Counted from the first letter of the stretch, positions 45,716 through 56,399 are shown. The stretch is DNA of 64,000 nucleotides from Geitlerinema sp. BBD 1991-9 (GCA_001657325.1 LWRO01000034.1:1-64000); one strand, 5' to 3'. Translations and numbers: made by a program. Notes: a model not told the origin generated them from the sequence alone.

Positions 45716-45808
45716 AAAAACCGAACATTGTTACAGAAGGCTCATTGAAAGCCACATCGTTCTGCTCGAGTGAAATCGAGTAAGAGCGATCTAGTTCAGG
45801 GTATCGCC

Positions 45809-46006
45809 ATGGGTAACCTTCAAGTAGAACTCTCGTTCGATCGACCGTTATCGAACTCGGTCAACTGTTCGATCGAACCGCGTAAAAACGTCTTCAAACG
45901 TTGGTTAAAAGAAATTTCCGGCTGGTTTTTAACCTTATCTGTTCCCACAGCCCAACCACCGTTCGACCTTTACACCAACTACAGCCTAGAACGTAATATT
46001 TGGTAG
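45809..46006 (+). CDS. Small hypothetical protein
   Basis: This 65-residue protein has no recognised family. The N-terminal half is polar (MGNLQVELSFDRPLSNSVNC), the middle is basic (RKNVFKRWLKE), then a hydrophobic stretch ISGWFLTLSVPTAQPPF, which could lie on a membrane surface, and the end is YTNYSLERNIW. The frame is open to a GTG at 45770; ATG 45809 is preferred. A good promoter 190 bases upstream supports expression. It is followed by a heptamer repeat array. Confidence 0.5.
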   Translation: MGNLQVELSFDRPLSNSVNCSIEPRKNVFKRWLKEISGWFLTLSVPTAQPPFDLYTNYSLERNIW

Positions 46007-46063
46007 TCGGTGAAGCGCACTTCAGTGTCAATTTCCACTCAAACCTAAACCCCGATTAACGCT

Positions 46064-46293
46064 TCACTGCTCACTGCTCACTGCTCACCGTTCACTACTC
46101 ACTGCTCACTGCTCACCGTTCACTACTCACTGCTCACCGTTCACTACTCACTGCTCACTGCTCACTACTCACCGTTCACTACTCACTGCTCACTGCTCAC
46201 CGTTCACTACTCACTGCTCACTGCTCACTGCTCACTGCTCACTGCTCACCGTTCACTACTCACTGCTCACTGCTCACTGCTCACTGCTCACTG
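46064..46293. repeat. Heptamer short tandem repeat array (STRR 3)
   Basis: About 33 units of 7 bases, mainly TCACTGC, with TCACCGT and TCACTAC variants in a regular higher-order pattern. It is the reverse complement of the AGTGAGC array at 7335. It lies between the small ORF and the zinc-ribbon gene, 23 bases from the latter's start. Confidence 0.92.
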
Positions 46294-46315
46294 AAAAAGG
46301 GGGTGGGTGAAGGAA

Positions 46316-46585
46316 ATGTTCGATCGTGCATATCTCGAATGTCCGAAATGCGGACGGCACACCATTGTCAAAAATGGTGAAGCTCGTTGGAGTTGTATTA
46401 ACTGTGATTTCTCTCGCGACTTGAACGCCAACGATGCCGGACCGTTAAACCTATTGCTGTTAATGGCGATGACCGCCTTAGCCATTGCTCTTGTGGCGGA
46501 ACTGTTGCGTCCTCCAATTCAACCTCGTCGATCGAGCGATCGAATTTCTCCCTCGCTCGTGCAAACACCGCCACCGCTGCAATAA
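46316..46585 (+). CDS. Small zinc-ribbon membrane protein
   Basis: This 89-residue protein has an N-terminal zinc ribbon with CPKCG (near residue 9) and CINC (near 26), about 14 residues apart, and one transmembrane helix (LNLLLLMAMTALAIALVAEL). A Pro-rich tail follows. Function unknown. ATG 46316 (MFDRAYLECP) is chosen over 46307. Its 3' end overlaps antisense the NADAR reading frame, and a perfect terminator starts 4 bases after its stop. Confidence 0.7.
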   Translation: MFDRAYLECPKCGRHTIVKNGEARWSCINCDFSRDLNANDAGPLNLLLLMAMTALAIALVAELLRPPIQPRRSSDRISPSLVQTPPPLQ

Positions 46586-47050
46586 ATCGAAAAAGTGCCT
46601 CGATCGAGGCACTTTTTCAGCAACCCTAACCAATCTTAAAATTTGTCCGAGGCGATTGGTACCTCGACCATCTGCACCACATCCCCAATACGCATCGATC
46701 GGAGAATTTTCAACGATCGATGAATTTCCAGTCTCGAGTAAAAGCGTGCGAAGATCGGCGTGAGTTTTGAATTTCTGGAAAACGGCTTTTTCCATCACGT
46801 CATCTTTCACCTGTTCCCAATCTTCGCGAAGGGGGTGTTTTCGACTACGTCCGAGAGTAGTAGCTTCTTTGGGTGTTTTGACTGTCTGAATTCGATCGAA
46901 CCACTGCGGATCGGTTGTCACGAACTTTTGGGCTTGGAAATAATGCTCGCTCGTCGGCCACCAATATCCATCGAGTTGAAAGCCGTGATGAGAAAAGTTT
47001 GAGAAACAGCCGTAGGGAACTTTTCGCATACCATAAAAGTAAATTGTCAT
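46478..47050 (-). CDS. NADAR family protein (YbiA-like N-glycosidase), with read-through tail
   Basis: The first 150 residues are a NADAR domain: FYGMRKVPYGCFSNFSHHGF, WPTSEHYFQAQKF, then DDVMEKAVFQKFKTHADLRTLL, and AYWGCGADGRGTNRLGQIL. The family acts on ADP-ribose-related or riboflavin-pathway N-glycosidic bonds. The domain normally ends soon after LGQIL. Here the frame runs on through a perfect transcription terminator (46589-46618) and 108 bases of the convergent zinc-ribbon gene, giving a basic 40-residue tail. A lost stop codon or a small indel is likely, and the protein may be poorly made. ATG 47050 is preferred; 47071 is also in frame. Confidence 0.78.
   Translation of the reverse strand: MTIYFYGMRKVPYGCFSNFSHHGFQLDGYWWPTSEHYFQAQKFVTTDPQWFDRIQTVKTPKEATTLGRSRKHPLREDWEQVKDDVMEKAVFQKFKTHADLRTLLLETGNSSIVENSPIDAYWGCGADGRGTNRLGQILRLVRVAEKVPRSRHFFDLLQRWRCLHERGRNSIARSTRLNWRTQQFRHKSNG
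46589..46618. terminator. Perfect palindromic bidirectional terminator
   Basis: A 30-base perfect palindrome GAAAAAGTGCCTCGA/TCGAGGCACTTTTTC, with an A run on one side and a T run on the other. It ends the zinc-ribbon gene on the plus strand and, on the minus strand, falls within the NADAR frame. Confidence 0.88.
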
Positions 47051-47151
47051 CGTTCGATCGACCATTCTCAAACCTCTCTAGTGACTCCATTGAGAAACCC
47101 GCTTGAATTGTTCCATCGTGAAAAAGGTTCAACGGGTTTCCAAACATCAAA

Positions 47152-48773
<1,622 letters not shown>

Positions 48774-49493
48774 ATGAAACCGAATCTTTTCTCGATCGAT
48801 CTGTGGAAACGTCACTTCCAACGGATGGCGCTGGCGTTCTTGTCGGCTATTCTCGTGTTTTCGATCGTCACGCCAGCCCGTGCCATCGGGGTTTACGAGA
48901 TGCCGTTCCTCACCCCCGACGATCCGATGTGGATTGTCGATCGAGGAAATACCATTAGCCGCATCAACGAAAACCAGATCGGCCAAGCCCTCAGTCAACT
49001 CAAAGACGACACGGATATCGAAGTTCGATTCGTCACCATTCGCCACCTCGACTACGGTGAAACCATGCAAAGTTTTACCGATGCCCTGTTCGAGAAGTGG
49101 TTCCCCACACCCGAATCTCAGACGAATCAGGTCTTACTCACACTCGACGTTTTGACGAACAACTCCGCCATTCACGTTGGAGAGGCGGCTCGATCGACCT
49201 TAACGCCTGAAATTGCAGAAAGTGTCGCCCAAGAAACCCTATTATATCCGCTCATCAAAGGCGATAAATATAACGAAGCATTCCTCAGTGCAAAAGACCG
49301 ACTAATCGCTGTTTTATCCGGTGAAGCCGATCCCGGTGCGCCCTCACTCGACAATAACATTCAAGTTGAAGGAACCTTTGCCACAGCTGAAGAAACGGAA
49401 GCTCAAAAAGGAGATTCGACCACGTTAGTGATCGTGTTGTTACTTGCTGCAACGGTCATTCCGATGGTGACGTATTTCGTTTTATATCAGTAA
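48774..49493 (+). CDS. psb32: Psb32-like TPM-domain thylakoid protein
   Basis: This 239-residue protein has a cleavable signal (AFLSAILVFSIVTPARA, cleavage near residue 40). A TPM domain follows (about 50-190) with VDRGNTISRINENQIGQAL, FVTIRHLDYGE, ADALFEKWFP-type and NQVLLTLDV segments. It ends in a C-terminal transmembrane helix (TLVIVLLLAATVIPMVTYFVL). In cyanobacteria and plants this family protects photosystem II and supports its repair. ATG 48774 is used. A strong terminator follows 25 bases after the stop. Confidence 0.9.
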   Translation: MKPNLFSIDLWKRHFQRMALAFLSAILVFSIVTPARAIGVYEMPFLTPDDPMWIVDRGNTISRINENQIGQALSQLKDDTDIEVRFVTIRHLDYGETMQSFTDALFEKWFPTPESQTNQVLLTLDVLTNNSAIHVGEAARSTLTPEIAESVAQETLLYPLIKGDKYNEAFLSAKDRLIAVLSGEADPGAPSLDNNIQVEGTFATAEETEAQKGDSTTLVIVLLLAATVIPMVTYFVLYQ

Positions 49494-49517
49494 GAACTTG
49501 ACATTTAAAGCCTTTGA

Positions 49518-49550
49518 AACCCCGGTATGTGGCGACATACCGGGGTTTTT
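49518..49550 (+). terminator. Rho-independent terminator of psb32
   Basis: A 13-bp perfect stem AACCCCGGTATGT/ACATACCGGGGTT with loop GGCG, followed by TTT. Confidence 0.92.
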
Positions 49551-49739
49551 GAATCTCGAGATCGACGTTCTATCCGTATTGCAGCGATGTGTACCGATCT
49601 ACGGTATGCTTCCTCGTTTTTCCCAGGAAAACGAGAAAAATTTGACCGAAACGTCGATCTCGAGAACCGAGTTCGGATTTAAAATCGGATTTGAAAACTG
49701 TCTTTGTTCTCTCCTAGAGCAACGGTACAAAAGTCACGC

Positions 49740-49857
49740 AGGGTGCGTTCGCGGGTAACAGAATTCGGCAGAAGTCTAGTCAATGAAATTCCCGCGTAAC
49801 GCACCAACCCCATCACAACATCAAACCTCCTGGCTTCTGTACCGGCGCTCTAGCCGA
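49740..49857. repeat. Dispersed palindromic repeat region (GGTGCGTTACGCGGG type)
   Basis: GGGTGCGTTCGCGGGT at 49740 and ATTCCCGCGTAACGCACC near 49786-49804 are near-inverted copies. CTTCTGTACCGGCGCTCTAG (49834-49853) is the inverse of the repeat bracketing the array at 29739. The segment ATACCCGCGTAACGCACC inside element B is related. The gap 49551-49881 holds no gene. Confidence 0.6.
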
Positions 49858-49881
49858 GTGGGGTTAGGAGGGATTACAACT

Positions 49882-51177
49882 CTACAGCGTCAGCGATTGT
49901 GGATTGTGTTCGATGAGTTCGGCTAAATCCTTCAGGAACGCTGCCGCATCAGCACCGTAAATAATCCGGTGGTCGCAGCTCAGGTTCACTTGCATCTGAC
50001 GTTTGACACCGAGTAAGCCGTCTTCCGTCGCCACCACCTGTGGGCGAGACGCACCGATAGCCAGAATCGAACCTTGTCCGGGTGGGATAATGGCATCAAA
50101 TCGATCGACCCCGAACATCCCCAAATTCGACAGCGTAAACGTTCCCGTGCTGTACTCGTCCGGTTGCAGTTGTTTCGATCGAGAGCGGGCGACTAAATCT
50201 TTCCAATTGCGCGAAATCGAATAAATATCCGTCTTGTCCGCATCGCGCAACACGGGGGTAATCAACCCGCCGCCCTCCATGGCCACCGCCACGGAAACGT
50301 TAATATTGCTGTTGTACTGAATGCCCTGTTCCGTATAGCTGGCATAGAGCAGCGGGTGTTTCTGCAACGTCACCGCAACCGCTTTCGCCAACAAGCCGGT
50401 CATCGTAACGCCCTTCGACTTAATCTGCTTGTACAGCGCGTCTAAATTGTCCGTGGTGATGGTGTAACCCGTGCGGAACGTAGGAACCTGCAAGCTCGCC
50501 ATCATATTCCGCACCACTGCCCCTTGGAGGGTGTTGAACGGAACGACTTGACCCAGAGGAGCGCTGGCAGCGGCGGGCGCTGGAACTGTAGTAGAAGTAG
50601 GAACGGTTGGAACCGGAGCTGGAACCGTCGGCAGCGGTGCGATCGCCGCTGCTGTGGGTTGAACCGGTTGCCCAGCTGCGGCTTGTACGTCTTCCGCCAC
50701 AATTCGACCAAACGGACCGCTACCTTTGAGGGACGTGAGATCGACCTTTAACGTCTTAGCTAACTTGCGGGCGCGAGGCGAGGCGACAATTCGTCCACTA
50801 ACCGCCACGGCTGCCGGAGCCTCAGACGCACCGTTGTTGGCGATGGGCGTTGCAGGCGTGGGAGCGGGAACAGACGGCGTGTTCGGTGTCGCAACTGCCG
50901 TTTGTTGCGCTCTTTGCTTGGCTTCTTCGATTTCTGCTTCCGTTTCCGCTAACAGCGCGATCGCACCGCCAACGGGAGCAACTTCACCTTCACCCACGAC
51001 GATCGTCGCGAGAATACCTTCATAAAAGGACTCGACGTCCATGTCGGCTTTATCCGACTCGACAACGACCACCGTTTCGCCTTTTTCCACCTTGTCCCCT
51101 GGGGATTTCGTCCAAGAGACGATTTTGCCTTCCGTCATGGTGGAACTTAGGGCAGGCATGAAAATTTCGTGGATCAT
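49882..51177 (-). CDS. pdhC: Dihydrolipoamide acetyltransferase, E2 of pyruvate dehydrogenase
   Basis: This 431-residue protein has one lipoyl domain (residues about 3-77; lipoylated Lys in VESDKADMDVES), an Ala/Pro-rich linker, an E3/E1-binding domain (about 128-165; RIVASPRARKLAKTLKVDL), a second linker, and the acetyltransferase core (about 200-431) ending with the catalytic LSCDHRIIYGADAAAFLKDL. It transfers acetyl groups to CoA in the cytoplasmic PDH complex. A single lipoyl domain is usual for cyanobacteria. It stands alone; the other PDH genes are not nearby. Confidence 0.93.
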   Translation of the reverse strand: MIHEIFMPALSSTMTEGKIVSWTKSPGDKVEKGETVVVVESDKADMDVESFYEGILATIVVGEGEVAPVGGAIALLAETEAEIEEAKQRAQQTAVATPNTPSVPAPTPATPIANNGASEAPAAVAVSGRIVASPRARKLAKTLKVDLTSLKGSGPFGRIVAEDVQAAAGQPVQPTAAAIAPLPTVPAPVPTVPTSTTVPAPAAASAPLGQVVPFNTLQGAVVRNMMASLQVPTFRTGYTITTDNLDALYKQIKSKGVTMTGLLAKAVAVTLQKHPLLYASYTEQGIQYNSNINVSVAVAMEGGGLITPVLRDADKTDIYSISRNWKDLVARSRSKQLQPDEYSTGTFTLSNLGMFGVDRFDAIIPPGQGSILAIGASRPQVVATEDGLLGVKRQMQVNLSCDHRIIYGADAAAFLKDLAELIEHNPQSLTL

Positions 51178-51500
51178 AGGGGGACTTCCCGTACTCTATA
51201 TTGAAGAAAAACTACCGTTTGCAAATACCCAAACATACCACGTTGCGACGGACAGTGAGGTCATAGCGTGCAAACTACAGATCGATCGAGTCCTGTCGTT
51301 TTCCTCGCTCGTGGCACAGATCCTCAATACTCACCGACATCAAATCGGCGAAGTTTCTGCTATCCAACTTGAGATAGTCAAATGCCAACTCCGTGCTTTT
51401 GATTGTCCGTGTTACATAAGAAAGTAAGAAATACACATATAACTAGAACTTCATGCTGATAGTCTAATATATAGCTTGGTAGTTTAATCTTCTCAAGACA
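51178..51500. other. Divergent intergenic region
   Basis: 323 bases between divergent pdhC and the DUF6745 gene. AT content rises towards 51500 (TATATAGCTTGG, AATATATAGC). Nothing coding or repeated was recognised. Confidence 0.4.
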
Positions 51501-52526
51501 ATGCCAAGACGTGTAAATCCTATGTCGAAACATATCATCACCGAGTTATCTGGTGAAGAAGAGGCGTTGATTGCAAGCTATCGAGAGAAGTGGAAGGCAA
51601 TAGGAACACTAACTCAACCGATCGATCGAGACAAGGTTGTAGCATCAATTAGAGAGGCTTATTTAGCGAGTAACTATCCTGAACCCGAGATTCTTTTCTC
51701 TAGTAGTCCTTTTGCAGCAATCCAAGAAATTTTAACGATAAAAAACCTCGATAATTACCTAGGACGTGACATTCATTCCAAGTTTCTGAAGAGGGTCGTG
51801 GATCGTCTTCGCCATCTAATAGAAAGACAGTTTGAAGCCTCATTTTTTCGCAAGTTAATAAACCAAATTGAATACCCAGAATTTCCCAATCACCTCGATA
51901 CAAATAACAACCCAAAGTCTTTTCAATTCCCGATGGGTGTCGAGTACTGTGTTAAAGCTAAAATCATCAACGATTTTGATGAAACTGAAACAAACGATTC
52001 AGATTTTTTAAAGTTATCACAGGCTCTGAGTAGACCTGCTGCTTGGTCTAGGTGGGGCTGCACGCTTGACTTCTGTATATCAGTTCTCGCCATACAGTAC
52101 GATCGAAAAAAATGGCAAGTGTTTAGAGAATTGATGCAATGCTGTGATTTTATATTCCAATTTGAAAATGTTTGCGTTGTCTGCGAACGGCCTAATAAGT
52201 TGTTGTTTGACGAAAGAAATTTACTTCATGCTGAAGGAGAGCCTGCTCTAGAATTTGCAGATGGTTATAAAGTTTATGCTTTTCATGGAGGGCCGCCTCC
52301 TGAAGGAAGACGGTGTCAGAATGGTGAATATATTAAACCGGGGACGAAAGTAAAGCTGCCTAATACTGGAGAATATGGAATTGTCATACACTGTTGGTAT
52401 AGTGACGAAATTTTTGACTTTGATTGCTATGTGGCATTCTTTGGCACGTCAATTTCCGATCGTGAAACTGACTGTAGACCCTATATTCTACGCTACGCTG
52501 TGGTTTCATTAGAAGTGCTAGAGTAA
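51501..52526 (+). CDS. DUF6745 domain-containing protein
   Basis: This 341-residue protein has the DUF6745-type pattern. It starts with YREKWKAIGTLTQPIDRDKV and a PEILFSSSPFAAIQEIL segment. The C-terminal core has FQFENVCVVCERPNKLLFDE and LLHAEGEPALEFADGYKVYAFHG. Beyond this there is an additional roughly 75-residue segment starting RRCQNGEYIKPGTKVKLP with HCWYSDEIFDFDCYVAFFG, unlike the usual ending I know for the family. Function unknown. It is somewhat AT-richer than its neighbours, suggesting an accessory origin. ATG 51501 or 51522 can start it. Confidence 0.72.
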   Translation: MPRRVNPMSKHIITELSGEEEALIASYREKWKAIGTLTQPIDRDKVVASIREAYLASNYPEPEILFSSSPFAAIQEILTIKNLDNYLGRDIHSKFLKRVVDRLRHLIERQFEASFFRKLINQIEYPEFPNHLDTNNNPKSFQFPMGVEYCVKAKIINDFDETETNDSDFLKLSQALSRPAAWSRWGCTLDFCISVLAIQYDRKKWQVFRELMQCCDFIFQFENVCVVCERPNKLLFDERNLLHAEGEPALEFADGYKVYAFHGGPPPEGRRCQNGEYIKPGTKVKLPNTGEYGIVIHCWYSDEIFDFDCYVAFFGTSISDRETDCRPYILRYAVVSLEVLE

Positions 52527-52760
52527 ACTCAAAAAAATTGCCTAAAAACTCGCTACACTCACCTAATTCTAGACTGTTCGCAGTCACCTAAAGCGTCATG
52601 CGACAGGCGGTTTCAAGGCTGTTGTATTAACATTTAGCGAGGTAAATATGACTTGCCTGTTAGATTTTTTCGATCCGGTATTTGATAAATCTTCAAGCTT
52701 TTCAGGGCTTACATATTTCCAGAACTCAATACTGAAATATTACCTTGTCAATTTTTTCGT

Positions 52761-52806
52761 TGGTGTTGCATTTCATTTTTGAATCTGCAGTTTTAAGATG
52801 CACCCC
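52761..52806. mobile_element. Minimal element B derivative
   Basis: TTGCATTTCATTTTTG followed within 25 bases by TTTTAAGATGCACCCC. It is both ends of element B with almost no interior, so a deletion derivative or an end-to-end remnant. No target duplication could be confirmed. Confidence 0.45.
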
Positions 52807-52857
52807 AAATATCTGTAATTATCTCAAAACCACAATGCTCCCAAGGAGATGTAGAGG

Positions 52858-52912
52858 TGAGGAGATGACGAGTATCTAGGTTGTCTCACCATAAAGTTCG
52901 GTCATCTCCTCA
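52858..52912. repeat. Long-loop hairpin downstream of ylqD
   Basis: Stem TGAGGAGATGAC (52858-52869) and GTCATCTCCTCA (52901-52912) around a 31-base loop, 10 bases after the ylqD stop (minus strand). It may help end transcription, although no T run follows. The arms share the GGTGAGGAG flavour of the tract at 48583. The gap 52527-52922 holds no gene. Confidence 0.5.
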
Positions 52913-52922
52913 CACATCGCTG

Positions 52923-53369
52923 CTAGAGTTCGCCGCGAATCTCGATGATTTCCCCGTCTTTAATCAAGATTTCGGCTTGTAATTTTTGAATTAAATTATC
53001 GCCCTCTCCAGCATAAAACAAGCTTTCAATTTGTCCTTGATTGACTTCTCGATCGAGTTCGACCGTTTGCACCTGTTGCAATTGTTGCAAGACTTGGTTT
53101 TTTTGCTCGAGTAACTGGCTCTTGCGCTGGTTGACCTGAATTTGCAAGTTGTCGATCTGTTGTTGGACTTGCGGCCCGGGCGGTTGAATGCTCTGGGCTT
53201 TGAGTTCCGTAACGGCTTTTTGCGCTTGCATTTCTAACTGCTGGAGTTGACTGTCAAAGCGCTCGATTTGTTTTTGCAGTTGTTCTTGAGCTTCCTCTTT
53301 CCAACGAGGAGTGACGATCGCTTTGATCGTGATGTTGCGTTTGAGCAGCAATTTTGAATTGTCGAGTTC
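52923..53369 (-). CDS. YlqD family protein
   Basis: This 148-residue protein has the conserved N-terminal strand LLLKRNITIKAIVTPRWKEEAQEQLQ. A long coiled coil follows (about 30-110; Gln/Leu-rich), then EGDNLIQKLQAEILIKDGEIIEIRG at the C-terminus, as in Bacillus YlqD, whose function is unknown. ATG 53369 (MELDNSKLLLKRN) is chosen; the frame is open to 53402. It follows the acyl-ACP synthetase gene by 68 bases on the same strand and may share its transcript. Confidence 0.85.
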   Translation of the reverse strand, partial: ELDNSKLLLKRNITIKAIVTPRWKEEAQEQLQKQIERFDSQLQQLEMQAQKAVTELKAQSIQPPGPQVQQQIDNLQIQVNQRKSQLLEQKNQVLQQLQQVQTVELDREVNQGQIESLFYAGEGDNLIQKLQAEILIKDGEIIEIRGEL

Positions 53370-53437
53370 CATAAATCTTTCCGTAGGCGATGGGTCGAAC
53401 ATCTAGTCGAACATCTATTCGAGTTCGGGACAAAATC

Positions 53438-55408
53438 CTACTCGAACATCCCGTCAATCGTATCGCGGTAACGTTCCCGCACGATAGGTCGTTTGATTTT
53501 GAGCGTCTGGGTCATCATGCCATTGTCAATGGAAAAGGGTTCCCGGATCAACTGAAACGGCCCGATTCGATCGTCGGCGCGATAGCCGGGACGATTTTTG
53601 ACCTCGCGGTTGAGTTCTCCTCGGAACAGCTTCTGAACTTCGGAATGGTTTAAATCCACAGGGGGAACAGCTTCGGGGTTTGTCGCGAGCCCCCGTTCCG
53701 TCGCCCACTTCGCCAAGGATTCCCAGTTGGGAACGATTAACGCACCGAGTTGCTTGCGATCTTGTCCCACTAACGTGATTTGGTCGATGTAGGAACTCCG
53801 CACGCAAGCGTCTTCAATGGGTTGCGGTTCGATATTTTCACCGTTACTCAAAACGATGGTATCTTTCGCACGTCCCGTCAAAACGAGGTGTTTTCCAGGG
53901 AGAAGACAGCCGAGATCTCCTGTGTCGAACCAGCCTTGAGGATCGATGGCTTTTTGCGTCGCTTCCGGGTTGCGATAGTACCCCTTCATAATTTGCGGTC
54001 CTCGAGCTAAGACTAATCCTCGATCGCCTTCGTTGAGGACTGCTCGCGTTTCGGGATCGACGATACAAATTTCGGTGTCGATGACGGGTTGTCCCGCTGT
54101 CCCTTGTAAGTTCGCCCAGGTATACCGAACGCTCAATACTGGCGAGGTTTCGGTTAAGCCGTAGCCGACGAGGAGGTTGACCCCGACAATGGCGAAGAAA
54201 TTATCGATGTGATAGGCCAGAGATCCGCCACCACTGATGAGATATTGAACCTGTCCGCCAGTTGCCTCGCGAATCTTGGAATATACGAGTTTGTCCCCGA
54301 GGGCGTGCAGCGGTGCGAGAACCGTTTTTTTGAGTTTGGTTTTCAGTCGTTGTTTTGTAGATGGGGGGTTTACGCTTAAGCTCAACCCTTCGCTGGTGCG
54401 TTTGGCCTCGAGATAGCGCTCGCTCATCCGAATAAAGAAATTCGCGAGTTTTTGTTTGTTGGGCGGTTGTTCTCGGAAGTTTTTTTGAACGCCTTCGTAA
54501 ATGGATTCCCACAGGCGCGGAACACCGACCATAATATGCGGTTTGTGTTGCTTGAGGTCTTTTTTAAAGTGGCGAATGCTGGTGTAAATTTGGCTGCATC
54601 CTTGAGAGAGGAGGTAATACTCACAAGTCCGTTCGTAGGCGTGCCAACTGGGTAAGATACTCAGCGCTCGATCTCCTGGAGTAGGTGGAAATACATAGCG
54701 AAAGGCGTTGATTTGATGGAGGAAGTTACCATGGGTCAGCATTGCACCCTTCGGCCGTCCTGTAGTTCCCGAGGTGTAAATGAGTGTCGCTAAGGTGTCG
54801 CGGTTGGTGGGGGCGCTTTGAAATTCGCCCGACGCACCGAGTTCCATCAGTTGGCTGAAGTTGAGGAGTTTGAACGCCGTTTCGTCGGGAATCTGTTCGT
54901 CCGATAGCAACACCACCCAAGGCAAATCGGCGGGAAGGTGTAGAGCGTCGTCGGTGCTGGACTGAAGTTTTTGGAGGGTGGCGAGATTTTCGACGACGAG
55001 GCCGGTGCTATTGCTATGTTGAAAAATATATAGCAGTTCGTCGCGATCGGCTTCGCTCGATCGAACCACGTTGGCCGCACCAGCGGCAATAATGCCTTGG
55101 TCGGCGACGAACCAATGGGGACTGTTTTCAGCAAATAAAGCAACGCGCGGCGGTTCTTCTGCGAAATGCACGCCTAATGCTTGCAATCCTGTAGCAAACT
55201 GCTGGATTTGCTGCCACAGTTGGCGGTAGCTGACTCGGACAGGGGGGTTGCTATGGGGATCGTGTAAGGCGGTGAGTTGGGAAAAGTGCGTGGCGGCGAT
55301 CGACCACACGTCGGACAGGGACTTGACTTGACTGTAGTCGGTTCCCTTTTGATAATTCGCGCGTTCTCGATCGGTCGGTTCGGTATGGGAGGAGACGGCT
55401 CGGTTCAT
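53438..55408 (-). CDS. aas: Long-chain acyl-[ACP] synthetase / AMP-dependent fatty-acid ligase
   Basis: This 656-residue adenylate-forming enzyme has the P-loop motif LIYTSGTTGRPKGAMLTHGN (near 210), WHAYERTCEYYLLSQG, the GYGLTETSPVLSVRY A-motif, WFDTGDLGCLLPGKHLVLTGRAKD, and the catalytic Lys region NGENIEPQPIED. It matches cyanobacterial Slr1609-type enzymes, which activate and recycle free fatty acids from membrane lipids as acyl-ACP. It carries an insertion (about 330-370) with KKTVLAPLHALGDKLVYSKI, typical of the bacterial/plant long-chain subgroup. Confidence 0.92.
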   Translation of the reverse strand: MNRAVSSHTEPTDRERANYQKGTDYSQVKSLSDVWSIAATHFSQLTALHDPHSNPPVRVSYRQLWQQIQQFATGLQALGVHFAEEPPRVALFAENSPHWFVADQGIIAAGAANVVRSSEADRDELLYIFQHSNSTGLVVENLATLQKLQSSTDDALHLPADLPWVVLLSDEQIPDETAFKLLNFSQLMELGASGEFQSAPTNRDTLATLIYTSGTTGRPKGAMLTHGNFLHQINAFRYVFPPTPGDRALSILPSWHAYERTCEYYLLSQGCSQIYTSIRHFKKDLKQHKPHIMVGVPRLWESIYEGVQKNFREQPPNKQKLANFFIRMSERYLEAKRTSEGLSLSVNPPSTKQRLKTKLKKTVLAPLHALGDKLVYSKIREATGGQVQYLISGGGSLAYHIDNFFAIVGVNLLVGYGLTETSPVLSVRYTWANLQGTAGQPVIDTEICIVDPETRAVLNEGDRGLVLARGPQIMKGYYRNPEATQKAIDPQGWFDTGDLGCLLPGKHLVLTGRAKDTIVLSNGENIEPQPIEDACVRSSYIDQITLVGQDRKQLGALIVPNWESLAKWATERGLATNPEAVPPVDLNHSEVQKLFRGELNREVKNRPGYRADDRIGPFQLIREPFSIDNGMMTQTLKIKRPIVRERYRDTIDGMFE

Positions 55409-55643
55409 GTCAGATGGGATGAAAGCTGCAAACTTCTTTCAACTCTAATATCTGCGCGGATTTACGGAAACTCTGGGGCGGGTGTGACAGCGGTGAAATC
55501 GATCTCGGTGGCGGAGGGGTTCGATCGAGAGGTCGTCGGAGTGCTAAGGTATAAAATTTCATTATCTTGAATTTCATGGTTGCTTTGGCTAATTTAAGCT
55601 CATAAAGCTTTAATCAAGGCATTTTTAGGAATTTTATCAAAAA

Positions 55644-55961
55644 ATGCACTTATTCTACATGATAATCAAAAGCTATCAAAGCCAAGCTAAAAATTCCCGA
55701 GCGGAAGACAGATTAATCGTTCACGTGCGTTACAACATTAGCCTCAATCAATTGGAGTTTTTGGCGACGTTGGTAGAGGGGTATGAGGCAAAAATGGAGT
55801 CGATCGATTTCGTCAGATCGATCGAGGCGTTTTTACATTTACTCGAGTTAGGGAATTTGGAAGCGTCGGAGTTTATGGCGGGGTTGAAGCAGCGAAGGGT
55901 GAGTGATGAGGTAATTCGATTCCGAAAGAGTGTTTTTGTCCGTTCGCCTGAAACCCCGTAG
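55644..55961 (+). CDS. Small hypothetical protein
   Basis: This 105-residue protein (MIIKSYQSQ at 55659 is an alternative start) is not recognised. It is mostly helical and acidic, with VRYNISLNQLEFLATLVEGYEAKMES and SIEAFLHLLELGNLEASEFMAGL. The stop codon TAG lies inside a perfect 28-base palindrome. It is the first gene of an AT-richer accessory stretch. Confidence 0.5.
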   Translation: MHLFYMIIKSYQSQAKNSRAEDRLIVHVRYNISLNQLEFLATLVEGYEAKMESIDFVRSIEAFLHLLELGNLEASEFMAGLKQRRVSDEVIRFRKSVFVRSPETP

Positions 55962-55985
55962 AGTCCTTGCATGCAAGGACTCTAC
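55958..55985. repeat. Perfect 28-base palindrome overlapping a stop codon
   Basis: GTAGAGTCCTTGCA/TGCAAGGACTCTAC, centred at 55971/55972. It contains the TAG that ends the 105-residue ORF. It looks like a dispersed palindromic repeat rather than a terminator, since no T run follows. Confidence 0.8.

Positions 55986-56399
<414 letters not shown>

Noticed and set aside
46064-46293. Possible CRISPR or minisatellite gene
   Set aside because: Pure 7-base tandem units, no spacers and no supported ORF; called a short tandem repeat array.
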